A stretch of 64,000 nt of DNA from Bacillus sp. NTK074B (GTDB taxonomy: Bacteria; Bacillota; Bacilli; Bacillales; Bacillaceae_B), in contig NZ_JAFKOH010000002.1 in the NCBI RefSeq assembly GCF_017303375.1, forward strand, positions 460,159 through 524,158. Reading direction: 5' to 3'. Position 1 is the first letter of the stretch. Every line of letters starts with the position of its first letter. This document shows, piece by piece, positions 44,035-53,515 of the stretch. Below the pieces are notes generated by a model. The model had not been told where the DNA came from. It saw only the letters and a list, made by a program, of their open reading frames with translations, and did not search any database. Both the position numbers and the translations under genes were made by a program.

Positions 44035-45066
44035 TTATTTATTCGGTTTCATCCAAAGTAGAATGATGAATAACAAGCTCATGTACCCAAACAGAGGGTA
44101 CAGATAGGATAAAAGTTCGCTATATTCAAAAAAGCTCAAAGAATATATCATCAAAAAAATACCGGTGAAAGTTATCAATGACGACCCCTTCCAATAATTG
44201 CTCAATTGCTTCTCAAGACCAAACACGCCTCCAATGACAGATGTAAAAATCTCACCATAAATAATGAGGATATAAACAAAGTAAAAGCCGGATACAAATG
44301 ATTTCATCACCACGGCCATAGGAATCTGGTACTCGGTAACGTTCGGAATCAACACCAGGGTAATATGACTGGATATTAGGATAAGCGTCAAAAAAAATCC
44401 TCCAAGATATCCCCCATATTTAATGATTTCCCTATCCTTCACTTCTCCGGCAACAGGAACGAGAACAGCCTGTGCCATGGCAAGATTGAAGGCTACATAA
44501 GAAAAAGGGGCCACAACCGATTTCCAGCCATCTTCAGCATGAGGGATCATCAAAAATGCGTCTAAAAATGCTGCGTGGCGAACAGAATACACCATCAGAA
44601 ACAGATTAAAGAAAATCATAAGGGGGACGACAAACGTATTCACAGCAAATAATCCTTTAATTCCCACCATCATTGTGAAAAAGCCCAAAGCGATGGTAAG
44701 CAGAATGCCCAATTGCTTGGATAATAGGAGCTGCTCCTGGAAAACGGCCCCTGCCCCTGAAAGCATAACAGCTGAAACGCCAATCAGCATGATCATCATG
44801 ACAATATTCATGATTCTTGCAAACCATTTCCCGAATAAGTATTCGTTAAATTCTTCGAAAGACTTGGCTTTGATATCATGGGATTTCAGCATGATCTTCG
44901 TACCCATGGTAATGAATAAGTATCCGCTCAGTAAAATGGCAATAAACCCTACAAAGCCAAACCTGGTGAAAAACTCGACGATTTCCCTCCCCGTGGCAAA
45001 GCCGGCTCCTATGACAGTTCCTACATATACCGCTGCTATCTGAAACGATCCAGCAATTTTTTTCAT
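44035..45066 (-). CDS. ykvI: YkvI family membrane protein
   Basis: A 343-residue membrane protein with ten or so hydrophobic segments, starting KKIAGSFQIAAVYVGTVIGAGFATGRE. The unwound GAGFATGRE motif in helix 1 resembles APC/NSS-type transporters. Matches B. subtilis YkvI. Substrate unknown. Single gene. Confidence 0.88.
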   Translation of the reverse strand: MKKIAGSFQIAAVYVGTVIGAGFATGREIVEFFTRFGFVGFIAILLSGYLFITMGTKIMLKSHDIKAKSFEEFNEYLFGKWFARIMNIVMMIMLIGVSAVMLSGAGAVFQEQLLLSKQLGILLTIALGFFTMMVGIKGLFAVNTFVVPLMIFFNLFLMVYSVRHAAFLDAFLMIPHAEDGWKSVVAPFSYVAFNLAMAQAVLVPVAGEVKDREIIKYGGYLGGFFLTLILISSHITLVLIPNVTEYQIPMAVVMKSFVSGFYFVYILIIYGEIFTSVIGGVFGLEKQLSNYWKGSSLITFTGIFLMIYSLSFFEYSELLSYLYPLFGYMSLLFIILLWMKPNK

Positions 45067-45169
45067 CCCATCACCTCTAACACCTTCTACTTCACCTTAT
45101 GTACAAGCAGTTGAAAACAGAAGCAAAAGTAGATAATTCTCTCAGAATTCAAAATGTCTGGAATGTGAA

Positions 45170-45204
45170 AGAAAAAAAGCAGCCGCAATAAAAACGGCTG
45201 CCAA
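45170..45204 (-). terminator. Terminator after the M3 peptidase gene
   Basis: On the minus strand GCAGCCG / CGGCTGC stem followed by a T7 tract. Confidence 0.8.
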
Positions 45205-45211
45205 ACTTCAT

Positions 45212-46906
45212 TTATAGGGATGTATCATCGATCCCATTTAACCATTGCCTGATCGGTTCAATCACTTTTTCCACTGTCCCCTCCTGGAACGGGGAATCTA
45301 AATCAGCGGCTTCCACTAGTGCGGTGAAAGAACGGCTTCCACCAAGCTTACATAAGGAGACATAATCGTCCCATGCTCCTTCTCGATCAAGATTCATTTT
45401 CTTCCAGAACTGAAAAGCACAGATTTGAGCCAAAGTGTAATCAATATAGTAGAAAGGTGAATTGTAAATATGAGATTGACGCTGCCAGAACCCTCCATTA
45501 TTCAAATAGGAAACATGTTCATAGTCCTTATGGGGCAGATACTCTTTCTCGATCTTCCTCCATGCTGCATTACGTTCAGCAGGAGTGGCCTCCGGGTTTT
45601 CATACACGAAATGCTGAAATTCATCGACAGCAACACCGTATGGAAGAAATTGCAGTGCTTCACTCAGATGAGAAAATTGATACTTATCGGTATCCTCTTC
45701 AAAGAAATATTTCATCCAGGGCCATGTAAAGAACTCCATGCTCATGGAATGGATCTCACAAGCCTCGTACGTGGGCCAAATGTATTCCGGTATATCAAAA
45801 CCACGGCTAGAGTAAACCTGGAAGGCATGGCCTGCTTCGTGGGTCAACACATCGATATCCCCGGACGTACCATTGAAATTAGAGAAGATATACGGAGATT
45901 CATGCTTGGCAATATACGTGCAATATCCTCCTCCCGCTTTCCCTTTCTTCGCTTCTAAATCCATGAGGTTCCCATCAATCATGAAATCAAAAAATTCCTT
46001 TGTTTCCGGTGATAACTCTTCGTACATTTTCTTCCCGTTGTCAATAATCCACTGAGGGTCCCCTTTAGGAGCAGCATTTCCCGATGTGAATTTAAATCCT
46101 TCATCATAAAACTTCATGGAGTCAATGCCGATCCGTTTTCCTTGTCTTTCTTTCAAGTCTGTAGCAAGGGGAACGATATGCTCTTTTACCTGATCACGGA
46201 ATACCTTTACCATTTCCGGTGTATAATCCGTTCTCGTCATACGATAATATCCCAGTTCCACAAAATTTTTGTACCCTAATGCAGTAGCTATTTGATGTCT
46301 TAGTTTGACTAATTCATCGAATATACGGTCTAATTCTTGCTCGTTCTCTTCGAAGAAAGAGATGGTGGCCAGGGCCGCTTCTTTCCTTGTCCCCCGATTC
46401 ACTGATTGTGTGAAGGGTCCCATCTGGGCCAATGTCCGCTCTTCCCCTTCAAACGGTATCTTTGCAGAAGCCATTAATTTTGTGTATTGGGAAGACAGCT
46501 TGTTTTCTTTTTGAAGCAACGTAATGATCTCAGGGGAAAACGTCTTGATTTCATTCTCTGCAAGAGAAAACAACTGCTTCCCCCATTTATCTTCTAATTC
46601 TTGGCGGAATGGAGAATTCACCAGCTCCTGGTAATATTCCGTCACCATACCTGAAACTTCAGGCATCATATCATCGATGTACTCTTGCTCCTCTTTGTAA
46701 AAGGCATCATTCGTATCAATGGAGTGCCTGATATAACAAATATTCTGCATCGTATCGATGTTAAGTCGGATTTCATTGATTTCCTTCATGGCTTCCACTT
46801 GCCCAGAGACATCCGCAGCAGATTTAAATTTCCGGAGAGCCTTCTCAAAAACCGGTTTAATCTCTTCCAGGTTTGGTCTTTCATATGTATAATCTTCAAA
46901 CTTCAT
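45212..46906 (-). CDS. M3-family oligoendopeptidase
   Basis: A 564-residue cytoplasmic zinc peptidase of the thimet/PepF superfamily. The active site HEAGHAFQ (about residue 345) plus a downstream glutamate (YEACEIHSMSME) are present, and the C-terminal half shows the HIYNSPFYYIDYTLAQ segment of the family. It cleaves short peptides. Monocistronic, upstream of ykvI. Confidence 0.92.
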   Translation of the reverse strand: MKFEDYTYERPNLEEIKPVFEKALRKFKSAADVSGQVEAMKEINEIRLNIDTMQNICYIRHSIDTNDAFYKEEQEYIDDMMPEVSGMVTEYYQELVNSPFRQELEDKWGKQLFSLAENEIKTFSPEIITLLQKENKLSSQYTKLMASAKIPFEGEERTLAQMGPFTQSVNRGTRKEAALATISFFEENEQELDRIFDELVKLRHQIATALGYKNFVELGYYRMTRTDYTPEMVKVFRDQVKEHIVPLATDLKERQGKRIGIDSMKFYDEGFKFTSGNAAPKGDPQWIIDNGKKMYEELSPETKEFFDFMIDGNLMDLEAKKGKAGGGYCTYIAKHESPYIFSNFNGTSGDIDVLTHEAGHAFQVYSSRGFDIPEYIWPTYEACEIHSMSMEFFTWPWMKYFFEEDTDKYQFSHLSEALQFLPYGVAVDEFQHFVYENPEATPAERNAAWRKIEKEYLPHKDYEHVSYLNNGGFWQRQSHIYNSPFYYIDYTLAQICAFQFWKKMNLDREGAWDDYVSLCKLGGSRSFTALVEAADLDSPFQEGTVEKVIEPIRQWLNGIDDTSL

Positions 46907-47000
46907 AAATCGTGCCTCCTTATAAATTCATCCCGAATATAGTTATTCGACTTCTCGCTCCGATTCTCCTGTTAATGTATAGAATTGATCATGGTTATTG

Positions 47001-47029
47001 AAAAAAGCCCCATCTGGAATAGACAGGGC
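47001..47029 (-). terminator. Terminator after mhqR
   Basis: GCCC / GGGC arms with a long loop, followed on the minus strand by TTTTTT; weak stem. Confidence 0.5.
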
Positions 47030-47046
47030 AGGTTAGATAATAAAGC

Positions 47047-47496
47047 TTAATAGGACAGATCTTTAATGGATAGTCCCAACTTCTTGAGCATTTGTATCGT
47101 ATCTTCTTTTTCATCAGGAGATAAAGCAGACATCAATTCGTGAATCCGCTCTTCATGATCCGGGAATATTCCGTCGATTAACTCTTTTCCCTTTTCAGTG
47201 ATCTGAGCATAGGTCACACGACGATCCTTGGGACATGCGACTCGCTTAAGGTATGATTTTTGTTCAAGCTTATCGACTACATAGGTAATACTGCCGGATG
47301 CTAACAGAATCTTCCCGCCTATTTGCTGCAGGGGCTGATCTCCCTTATGATAGAGGAGCTCCAGGACGGCAAATTCAGTGGGATTTAATCCATTCTCTTG
47401 AATATTTTTATTTATCTCTTCATTCAAGGCTTTAAAAGCTCTTGAGAGGACTATGAAAAGCTTCAATGATTGTTTTGAATCCTGCGTTTGGTTCAT
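47047..47496 (-). CDS. mhqR: MarR-family repressor MhqR
   Basis: A 149-residue MarR regulator: LFIVLSRAFKALN, NPTEFAVLELLYHKGDQPLQQIG, wing CPKDRRVTYAQIT. It follows B. subtilis MhqR (YkvE), the repressor of quinone and diamide detoxification genes. ATG 47496 is nine bases after AAAGGA; the in-frame ATG at 47505 overlaps the ribosome site. The target genes (azoR2, mhqNOP) are not in the window. Confidence 0.82.
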   Translation of the reverse strand: MNQTQDSKQSLKLFIVLSRAFKALNEEINKNIQENGLNPTEFAVLELLYHKGDQPLQQIGGKILLASGSITYVVDKLEQKSYLKRVACPKDRRVTYAQITEKGKELIDGIFPDHEERIHELMSALSPDEKEDTIQMLKKLGLSIKDLSY

Positions 47497-47591
47497 GGCA
47501 TTCATTCCTTTAAAAATAAATATCTCAGTTTCAAAACATTATACAAATAAATGCTTTCGTTGTCAAATTTCTGAATTCCCTCATGGATAAA

Positions 47592-47625
47592 AACCAAAGG
47601 ACGGTGCATGCACCGTCCTTTGGTT
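47592..47625. terminator. Perfect 34-bp palindrome terminator
   Basis: AACCAAAGGACGGTGCA / TGCACCGTCCTTTGGTT with no loop, T6 on the plus-strand side and A/T-rich on the other. Lies between the Spo0E-like gene and mhqR. Confidence 0.75.
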
Positions 47626-47734
47626 TTTTGAAATAACGACAAATTAGAATGTTTGTCCAGATGTGAAAGAGGGCACAATCGAAGAATCTTTCTCTCTTGT
47701 AAACCATGAATGATGGGGAAATCTTGATGAGTGG

Positions 47735-47980
47735 TCACGATGCAGTCCGTTTTAATAAACTCTTAATGTACTGACCGAATTCACTTGATGATTCCTGGGA
47801 TGTGAATGGTACAACATTATTTGTGCACTTTTCATAATCGTTTAAAAGCTGGTCCAATTGCTGGCTGCATTTGATTGTCTCCTCAGCACATAGCCCGAGA
47901 CTCTCTCCAAGGTAAATCATTTCTGAGCGTTTTTGATTGATTTTCATTAATAACCATTTTTGTTTTAATAGGCGACCCAT
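47735..47980 (-). CDS. Spo0E-like protein
   Basis: An 81-residue protein; residues 14-50 form the two-helix Spo0E core (KRSEMIYLGESLG, then KCSQQLDQLLNDY, with the SQQLD version of the phosphatase motif). The C-terminal 30 residues are an extension. AAGGAG lies 11 bases before ATG. Expected to dephosphorylate Spo0A-P. A palindrome at 48018 overlaps its promoter. Confidence 0.8.
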   Translation of the reverse strand: MGRLLKQKWLLMKINQKRSEMIYLGESLGLCAEETIKCSQQLDQLLNDYEKCTNNVVPFTSQESSSEFGQYIKSLLKRTAS

Positions 47981-48285
47981 TTTCTACTAAACTCCTTTTT
48001 AGATCCTAGTCTTTATAAAGTAAAATCTTTACTTGAGAATTATCGCAAGTATTATCAGAAAAGTAAATAGATTCGCAAAACAAGACAAAATAACTAGTAA
48101 TGTTTCTCTTTTTGACATTTTTCGTCAAGATCTCCATCTATTAAAACAATAAAATCCCAGGAAAAAACAGCAATAAAACAGTAAAAATCCGAACACATTC
48201 CATATTCATAAAAGAATTTCGAATGATCGCTCGGATTTCCCTTTCGTTAAAACCCCTTCTGTCCCAGCCACATCATGCTAGATGA
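47981..48285. other. 305-base region upstream of the Spo0E-like gene
   Basis: AT-rich. On the minus strand TTCTCA, a 16-base spacer and TATAAA form a possible promoter; the palindrome AAGTAAAATCTTTACTT (48018-48034) fills the spacer. The rest, down to the mtnD stop, shows no gene and no clear mtnD terminator. Confidence 0.4.
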
Positions 48286-48798
48286 TCAATAGATTGGCAC
48301 CCAGCCTTCCCGGGTTACGAAAATACGGACTGCGACAACCTTTTTATCTTCGCTTAAAGTGAAATAATGGCGGATATTTTCAGGAACGGAAATTAAGTCA
48401 CCCGGATTCAGATGTACGTCAAAGAAATTCCCGTCACTTCCTTGAATGACAAATACTCCATGCCCATTAACGATGAAGCGGACTTCATCATCTGTATGAT
48501 GATGTTCCTGTTGGAAATTCTTTAATAGTTCTTCAAGATTGGGTGTCTCTTCCGAAAGGGATATGATATCCCATGCCTGATATCCCCTTCTTCCTGAAAT
48601 GTCTTCTATTTCATCTTTAAATGCAGACAATATTTGTTCTTTATCACTTTCCGTCAATACATATTTGTCATGGAGGCTTTCATCCAGTTTACCGATGTTC
48701 CAATGCTCATATAAGACTCCCTGTTCACTTAAATACTTTACTACCTCTTCTTGACTTTCAATGACTTTGTTCTCTCCCTGGATGTTGATTTTGGTCAT
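48286..48798 (-). CDS. mtnD: Acireductone dioxygenase
   Basis: A 170-residue cupin that oxidises the acireductone to 2-oxo-4-methylthiobutyrate and formate in methionine salvage. Metal ligands lie in [13 protein letters not shown] and the later histidine of ENIRHYF. It overlaps mtnB by four bases and is the last gene of the operon. Confidence 0.93.
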   Translation of the reverse strand: MTKINIQGENKVIESQEEVVKYLSEQGVLYEHWNIGKLDESLHDKYVLTESDKEQILSAFKDEIEDISGRRGYQAWDIISLSEETPNLEELLKNFQQEHHHTDDEVRFIVNGHGVFVIQGSDGNFFDVHLNPGDLISVPENIRHYFTLSEDKKVVAVRIFVTREGWVPIY

Positions 48799-49442
48799 GT
48801 TGTGAATCCTCCTTTAATAATGGATTGATTGCTGGTCAAAGATAATAGAGTGAGTTTATATTGAAACAAAAACTCACATGCTTCTAATAATTTTTTAGCT
48901 TCAAAACCGCTTCTTCCCCATACCGTAATCCCATGGTTTCGAATGAGTACTGCCCCTTTATCCTCTTTAATATGGGGTTGAAATGCATCACCCAGAGTTG
49001 GGATGTGGGCATGATTTTGAATGATTGGAATCGACAGTGAATCATGTTCCCCCCATTTATCCCATGCTTTGATCAGTTCCTGATTCCTAATGGTAATCAC
49101 ACCTTCGTCCCCATACAATTCACTGATCACGTTATTGGCGACTGTATGTACATGCAGGCTGCAACCTGCCGAACTTTTTGTAAAGACATGACTGTGAAGA
49201 AGCGTTTCGGCTGAAGGGTACAAATGAGTATCTTCCATTGCCTCACCACTTGCATTAACAAGGAGGAAGTCTTCTATTGTGTGCTTCCTTTTATCCTTAC
49301 CGCTTGAAGTCACGAGGAAAGTAGCCGGAGAAGAACCGACTCGTATTGCGAGGTTCCCGCTTGTTCCCATAAACCAGTCCCTGTCTGCCAACTCTCTTTT
49401 TATTTCAGCAAGTTCTTCCCATTGTTCCTGATATTGATTCAT
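48795..49442 (-). CDS. mtnB: Methylthioribulose-1-phosphate dehydratase
   Basis: A 215-residue class II aldolase-like zinc enzyme: [18 protein letters not shown] zinc histidines and RNHGITVWG. Its ATG overlaps the stop of the mtnX remnant (AGATGA), and its ribosome site AAGGAG is part of the mtnX remnant, so the mtnX deletion has kept mtnB translatable. Confidence 0.93.
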   Translation of the reverse strand: MNQYQEQWEELAEIKRELADRDWFMGTSGNLAIRVGSSPATFLVTSSGKDKRKHTIEDFLLVNASGEAMEDTHLYPSAETLLHSHVFTKSSAGCSLHVHTVANNVISELYGDEGVITIRNQELIKAWDKWGEHDSLSIPIIQNHAHIPTLGDAFQPHIKEDKGAVLIRNHGITVWGRSGFEAKKLLEACEFLFQYKLTLLSLTSNQSIIKGGFTT

Positions 49443-49597
49443 CTCACCACTCCTTCTTTTGTGGATGGAGTCTGATCTAAGATGTCATCCTTGATTGCCT
49501 CCCATTCCCGTGGGGCAAATGCTTTCATCAACGAAATGAAATTATCGGTTTCTGTGATCGTTCCATCAAAATCACAGAAGATGATCGGACGCGTCAC
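49439..49597 (-). pseudogene. mtnX: mtnX remnant, first 52 codons only
   Basis: GTG 49597 overlaps the mtnW stop by one base, as in an intact operon. The frame starts [19 protein letters not shown] and aligns with HK-MTPenyl-1-P phosphatase MtnX, including the DFDGT nucleophile, up to TKEGV; then VVR and a stop fall directly at the mtnB start. The usual protein has about 220-235 residues, so roughly 180 codons are missing, consistent with an in-place deletion. The remnant lacks the cap and the other HAD motifs and cannot be an active phosphatase. Confidence 0.85.
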
Positions 49598-50811
49598 TAT
49601 ACTTTCACCTCTTCACCCCACAGGGATAGTGCTTTACGAAGTTCACTATGAGATTCTGCTGCCTCTCTCAGAGTCACTCCTCCTAATACCGCATCGATCG
49701 CTTGCAGGAATGCCTGCCCGCCACCAGTTGCCCCATCAGGATGACCATGTATTCCCCCGCCTGCATTAATGACACAGTCGATACCAAAATCCTTCACCAG
49801 GATCGGAACAAGAGCAGGGTGAATACCGGCTGAAGGTACTGGCAATACCCTCTTTAGATGGTCATCTTCTTTGGTCAACTCCTTGCTGATGGATAGAACC
49901 TGCTCCTTGTCCAGCGCGACACTTCCATACGGTGATGGAAACAGCGAAAAGTCAGCCCCGGCCATTCGAAGAAATTTGCCCAGCCATAAAGAATAGCTGA
50001 CACCATACGATGGAGAGGCAGCGACAGCTCCGGCAAATGCAGGGTGGGCCATGATCGGGATGGAAATATCCTGATCCTCCCTCAATTCCTGGAGAACATC
50101 AAGCCCATAGGAGAATACATTGAATAGAAGGGCATCGGCCCCAAGTTCACGCGCCATTCTAGCTTTTCCCCTTAATTCTGAAGTCCTTCCTGAAATATTC
50201 ACGGCATATAGTGTTCTTTTACCAGATTCTTCATACACTTCCTCTAACACTCTTCTCCCAGTCTTTATTCTTTCCGTGAAAGGTGTGAGAGGATTTTCAA
50301 AGAGAATCTCATCATCTTTCACAACGTCGACTCCACCCAATGCCTGAGCTTTTAGTTGGTTTTGTAAGTAAGTGAGATCCCTGCCGATGACCCCTTTAAA
50401 GATGCTCATCAGTAAAGGCCTTTCCTTTACACCGGTTAACTCCCTGATACCATCAATACCAAATCGAGGTCCAGGATACGTTTTTTTCAGATCATCGGAA
50501 AACTCTAAATCTACTAATTTCACTTCACCATCCAGAGACAGTTTCCCGAAAACGGTTGTAAGAACAGCCGGGAGGTCATTTGAAAAATTATGCCCGGGAT
50601 AACCAATCTGCACCAAACCATAGGTACCATCTTTCCTTTCCGCTTCACTAACGGAAACTACTCTCCCCTTGTATTTGCGTAGTTGTTGTTGCTCCAACTG
50701 GGGTAAGTCCGTCCACGAACCGACCGTTAAGCCTAGGGCAATTCCTTCAGCCTTTTTTTCAAACGAACCTGTTTTCCCATTTATTTCATAAGTTGCGATT
50801 ACTTCACTCAA
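49597..50811 (-). CDS. mtnW: DK-MTP-1-P enolase (RuBisCO-like)
   Basis: A 404-residue RuBisCO-like protein that enolises 2,3-diketo-5-methylthiopentyl-1-phosphate. The metal site [11 protein letters not shown] (Lys-Asp-Glu) is conserved, and large-subunit loop 6 residues typical of true RuBisCO are absent. First gene behind the SAM riboswitch; followed by mtnX remnant, mtnB and mtnD. Confidence 0.94.
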   Translation of the reverse strand: MSEVIATYEINGKTGSFEKKAEGIALGLTVGSWTDLPQLEQQQLRKYKGRVVSVSEAERKDGTYGLVQIGYPGHNFSNDLPAVLTTVFGKLSLDGEVKLVDLEFSDDLKKTYPGPRFGIDGIRELTGVKERPLLMSIFKGVIGRDLTYLQNQLKAQALGGVDVVKDDEILFENPLTPFTERIKTGRRVLEEVYEESGKRTLYAVNISGRTSELRGKARMARELGADALLFNVFSYGLDVLQELREDQDISIPIMAHPAFAGAVAASPSYGVSYSLWLGKFLRMAGADFSLFPSPYGSVALDKEQVLSISKELTKEDDHLKRVLPVPSAGIHPALVPILVKDFGIDCVINAGGGIHGHPDGATGGGQAFLQAIDAVLGGVTLREAAESHSELRKALSLWGEEVKV

Positions 50812-50866
50812 TGTATTTCATCCCCCTTACAATCTTCCTATCCACTGGACCTCATCTCACATTACA

Positions 50867-50897
50867 ATAAAAAACCCCTTCCCGATAAGAAGAGGTA
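50867..50897 (-). terminator. Terminator of the mtnW SAM riboswitch
   Basis: On the minus strand ACCTCTTC / GAAGGGGT stem and a TTTTTT tract between the aptamer and mtnW. Confidence 0.75.
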
Positions 50898-50908
50898 TGC
50901 GATCATCA

Positions 50909-51017
50909 CTCTTTCTTATCTGTCAGCTCATTAGCTGCAAGAATTAGCACCGTGCTTAAAAAAGTCGGTTGCCGGGCTTCATAGGGCTGGTCCCTCCGCC
51001 TGCTCTTGATAAGAATT
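50909..51017 (-). promoter_or_regulatory. SAM-I riboswitch upstream of mtnW
   Basis: Minus strand: TTCTTATCAAGAGC, GGCGGAGGGACCAGCCC, TATGAAGCCCGGCAACC (kink-turn region), CGGTGCTAATTC and closing GATAAGAA. This is the S-box aptamer with all core motifs. SAM binding should cause termination at 50867-50897 and so limit mtnW-mtnB-mtnD. Confidence 0.93.
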
Positions 51018-51065
51018 TCATTATTAAATAATTCAGTTGGATTATTACACCATTTTCGACTGATG

Positions 51066-52250
51066 TCAATCCCCTTTGTGGAATAATTCTAAATTTTCTA
51101 TACGATAAATCGCTTCTTTTATACGATCGTTTGAGGTTAACAGTCCAACTCGGACGTAGCCTTCCCCGAATTCCCCAAATCCGACACCCGGTGCCACAGC
51201 AACATGTATTTTTTCAAGTAAATAGGTCGAAAACTCTACGGATGTGAACCCTTCCGGCACCTTCAGCCAGGCAAAGAAGGACCCTTGTGGTGCTTTAACA
51301 TCCCAACCTATCTCTTGCAAGCTTGAGATTAATAGATTCCTTCTCTCTTCGTATGTTGCAACCAATTTGGTTACGCAATCCTGTGAACTTAATAAAGCCG
51401 TGGTAGCTGCTTCTTGAATTGCCCCGAACAAACTGACGTACAAATGATCCTGCAGAAGATTGATCGCTTCTATGACACTCTTATTCCCAACAGCAAAACC
51501 CACTCTCCAACCGGCCATATTATACGTCTTAGATAACGTATAAATCTCAATCCCTACATCCTTTGCACCTTTTGTTTCCAGAAAACTTACAGGTTTCTTG
51601 CCATCGAATCCAATCGCTCCATAGGCAAAGTCATGGACCACACAGATCTCATGCTGTGCCGCAAATTCTACTGTCTCCTCGAAAAACGATGCTGGTGCAG
51701 TTGCTCCAGTAGGATTATTGGGATAGTTGAGGAACATTAATTTGGTTCTCTCTAATTCTTCTTGGGTATAATCCTGATAATCAGGAAGAAATCCGTTTTC
51801 TTCCTTCAGAGGCATCTTGATCATCTCAGCTTCCGCCAAAGCTACACCTGATACATAATCAGGATAACCTGGATCGGGTACTAATACCCCATCACCAGGG
51901 TTCAATAAGCATTGGGGGATTTCAACTAACCCGGCTTTCCCCCCGAAAAGGACGGCTACTTCAGTTTCCGGATCCACCTCAACCCCGTATTCACGGAAAT
52001 AGAATTCAGAAATAGCCTTCTTAAAGGACGTTAATCCCCGAAAAGGAGGATATTTATGATTGGACGGAGAAGCTGCTGCTTCTGCCAATTTTTCCACAAT
52101 ATGCCGAGGCGTCGGCTGATCTGGATTTCCCTGCCCTAAGTTAATGACGTCATGCCCCTCTTTCAAAGCAGCATTCACTGTTCCTGCCAGTGATGCAAAA
52201 AATTGTTGAGGCAGTAAATCCAATCGTGTTGCCTTTTTAAAGTTTTTCAT
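51066..52250 (-). CDS. mtnE: Methionine-salvage aminotransferase MtnE
   Basis: A 394-residue PLP aminotransferase: NLGQGNPDQPTP, NYPNNPTGA and the PLP lysine in TLSKTYNMAGWRVG. It forms methionine from 2-oxo-4-methylthiobutyrate, with glutamine as usual donor in Bacillus. Its stop is about 50 bases before the mtnW riboswitch, so readthrough is possible. It is divergent from mtnU. Confidence 0.9.
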   Translation of the reverse strand: MKNFKKATRLDLLPQQFFASLAGTVNAALKEGHDVINLGQGNPDQPTPRHIVEKLAEAAASPSNHKYPPFRGLTSFKKAISEFYFREYGVEVDPETEVAVLFGGKAGLVEIPQCLLNPGDGVLVPDPGYPDYVSGVALAEAEMIKMPLKEENGFLPDYQDYTQEELERTKLMFLNYPNNPTGATAPASFFEETVEFAAQHEICVVHDFAYGAIGFDGKKPVSFLETKGAKDVGIEIYTLSKTYNMAGWRVGFAVGNKSVIEAINLLQDHLYVSLFGAIQEAATTALLSSQDCVTKLVATYEERRNLLISSLQEIGWDVKAPQGSFFAWLKVPEGFTSVEFSTYLLEKIHVAVAPGVGFGEFGEGYVRVGLLTSNDRIKEAIYRIENLELFHKGD

Positions 52251-52370
52251 CTATTCACCTTCTCATTTTTTGAAAATTAATTACTTTCAAATTCTAGTCA
52301 CAAATGATATAACGAAGAATAAAGAATGTAAAGGAATAAATTCCAAAAAGTACATGATGAGGTGAAATAA

Positions 52371-53153
52371 ATGATTCAAAAGGTCGGTCTCGCCCAAATG
52401 GACATAGCTTTTGGGCATCCAGAAGAAAACAAAGTGAAAGTGGAGCAGTGGGTCAAAAAAGCAAAAGAAGATGGCTGTGATACGGTCGTCCTCCCCGAGC
52501 TGTGGACGACAGGCTATGACCTCACAAGGTTGGATGAAATTGCTGATGAAGAAGCAAAGGATTCCTATTCCTACCTGTCTTCTCTTTCAAAAAAACATTC
52601 CATACATATCATCGGCGGGTCTGTTGCGAACAAAACGAATGAAGGGGTAAGAAATACACTTTTAGCCGTTGATTCAAACGGAAGGTTGGTCAAACAGTAT
52701 TCAAAACTTCACCTGTTTAAACTGATGGATGAACATCATTATTTACTTCCAGGACACGAGGACGGAATGTTTACGATTGATGATACCAAAATGGCTGGAC
52801 TCATTTGTTACGACATCCGTTTTCCGGAATGGTTCAGAAAACATGTACTATTGGGAGCAAAGGTGGTATATGTGGTTGCTGAGTGGCCAAAAGCAAGAAT
52901 AGATCACTGGCAAACACTCCTAAGAGCACGTGCAATCGAAAATCAATGCTTTGTCATCGCCTGTAACCGTGTTGGTCATGACCCTGACAATGAATTCGGA
53001 GGATGCTCCCTCATCATTGATCCCTGGGGCGAGATCCTTGCTAGAGGTACTCACGAAGAACAACTGGTCTCTGCTGAAATCGATTTGAAAGAGGTAGAAG
53101 AAGTCCGTAGAAAAATCCCCATCTTCCAGGATCGAAGGCCGGATTTCTATTAA
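52371..53153 (+). CDS. mtnU: Omega-amidase MtnU (nitrilase family)
   Basis: A 260-residue carbon-nitrogen hydrolase with the Glu-Lys-Cys triad: LPELWTTGYD, YSKLHLF, GLICYDIRFPE. In this context it should hydrolyse 2-oxoglutaramate made by MtnE, which fits the divergent mtnE-mtnU arrangement. Ribosome site GATGAGGTG. Confidence 0.9.
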   Translation: MIQKVGLAQMDIAFGHPEENKVKVEQWVKKAKEDGCDTVVLPELWTTGYDLTRLDEIADEEAKDSYSYLSSLSKKHSIHIIGGSVANKTNEGVRNTLLAVDSNGRLVKQYSKLHLFKLMDEHHYLLPGHEDGMFTIDDTKMAGLICYDIRFPEWFRKHVLLGAKVVYVVAEWPKARIDHWQTLLRARAIENQCFVIACNRVGHDPDNEFGGCSLIIDPWGEILARGTHEEQLVSAEIDLKEVEEVRRKIPIFQDRRPDFY

Positions 53154-53250
53154 ATATAATTGATAAAAACCATTGACATGGAAAATACTTCAATGGTACC
53201 ATTCAATTCAAATGAAACATTCTGAAAATTAATTAAATAGTGTACGCAAC

Positions 53251-53407
53251 TCTTATCAAGAGCTGGCTGAGGGATTTGGCCCTATGAAGCCCAGCAACCG
53301 ACCATAATACCGTTGTATAACGGGGCGCTTTATGCGCCGGATTGATCAATCCAGTAAGGCACGGTGCTAATTCCAACAGAAAGATAGTCTTTCTGAGAGA
53401 TAAGAGG
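53251..53407 (+). promoter_or_regulatory. SAM-I riboswitch upstream of mtnK-mtnA
   Basis: TCTTATCAAGAGCTGGCTGA, GGGATTTGGCCC, TATGAAGCCCAGCAACC, a long P3-P4 region, GGTGCTAATTCC and GAGATAAGAG: a complete S-box aptamer. AAGAGGC (53402-53408) can pair with GCCTCTT (antiterminator). Confidence 0.95.
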
Positions 53408-53425
53408 CGACGAAGATGATTCTTC

Positions 53426-53458
53426 AAGCCTCTTTCAAACATGGAAGAGGCTTTTCTA
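53426..53458 (+). terminator. Terminator of the mtnK SAM riboswitch
   Basis: AAGCCTCTT (53426-53434) / AAGAGGCTT (53445-53453) stem with a TT-rich tail, mutually exclusive with the antiterminator. Confidence 0.85.
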
Positions 53459-53515
53459 TTGCCACGGAAAAGCCTCCAAAACACCCCAAAAGGTGCATTA
53501 AAAGGAGGAAATACA

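Noticed and set aside
47502..47738. 78-codon minus-strand frame between the Spo0E-like gene and mhqR
   Set aside because: It is translated through a perfect terminator palindrome and has no ribosome site.
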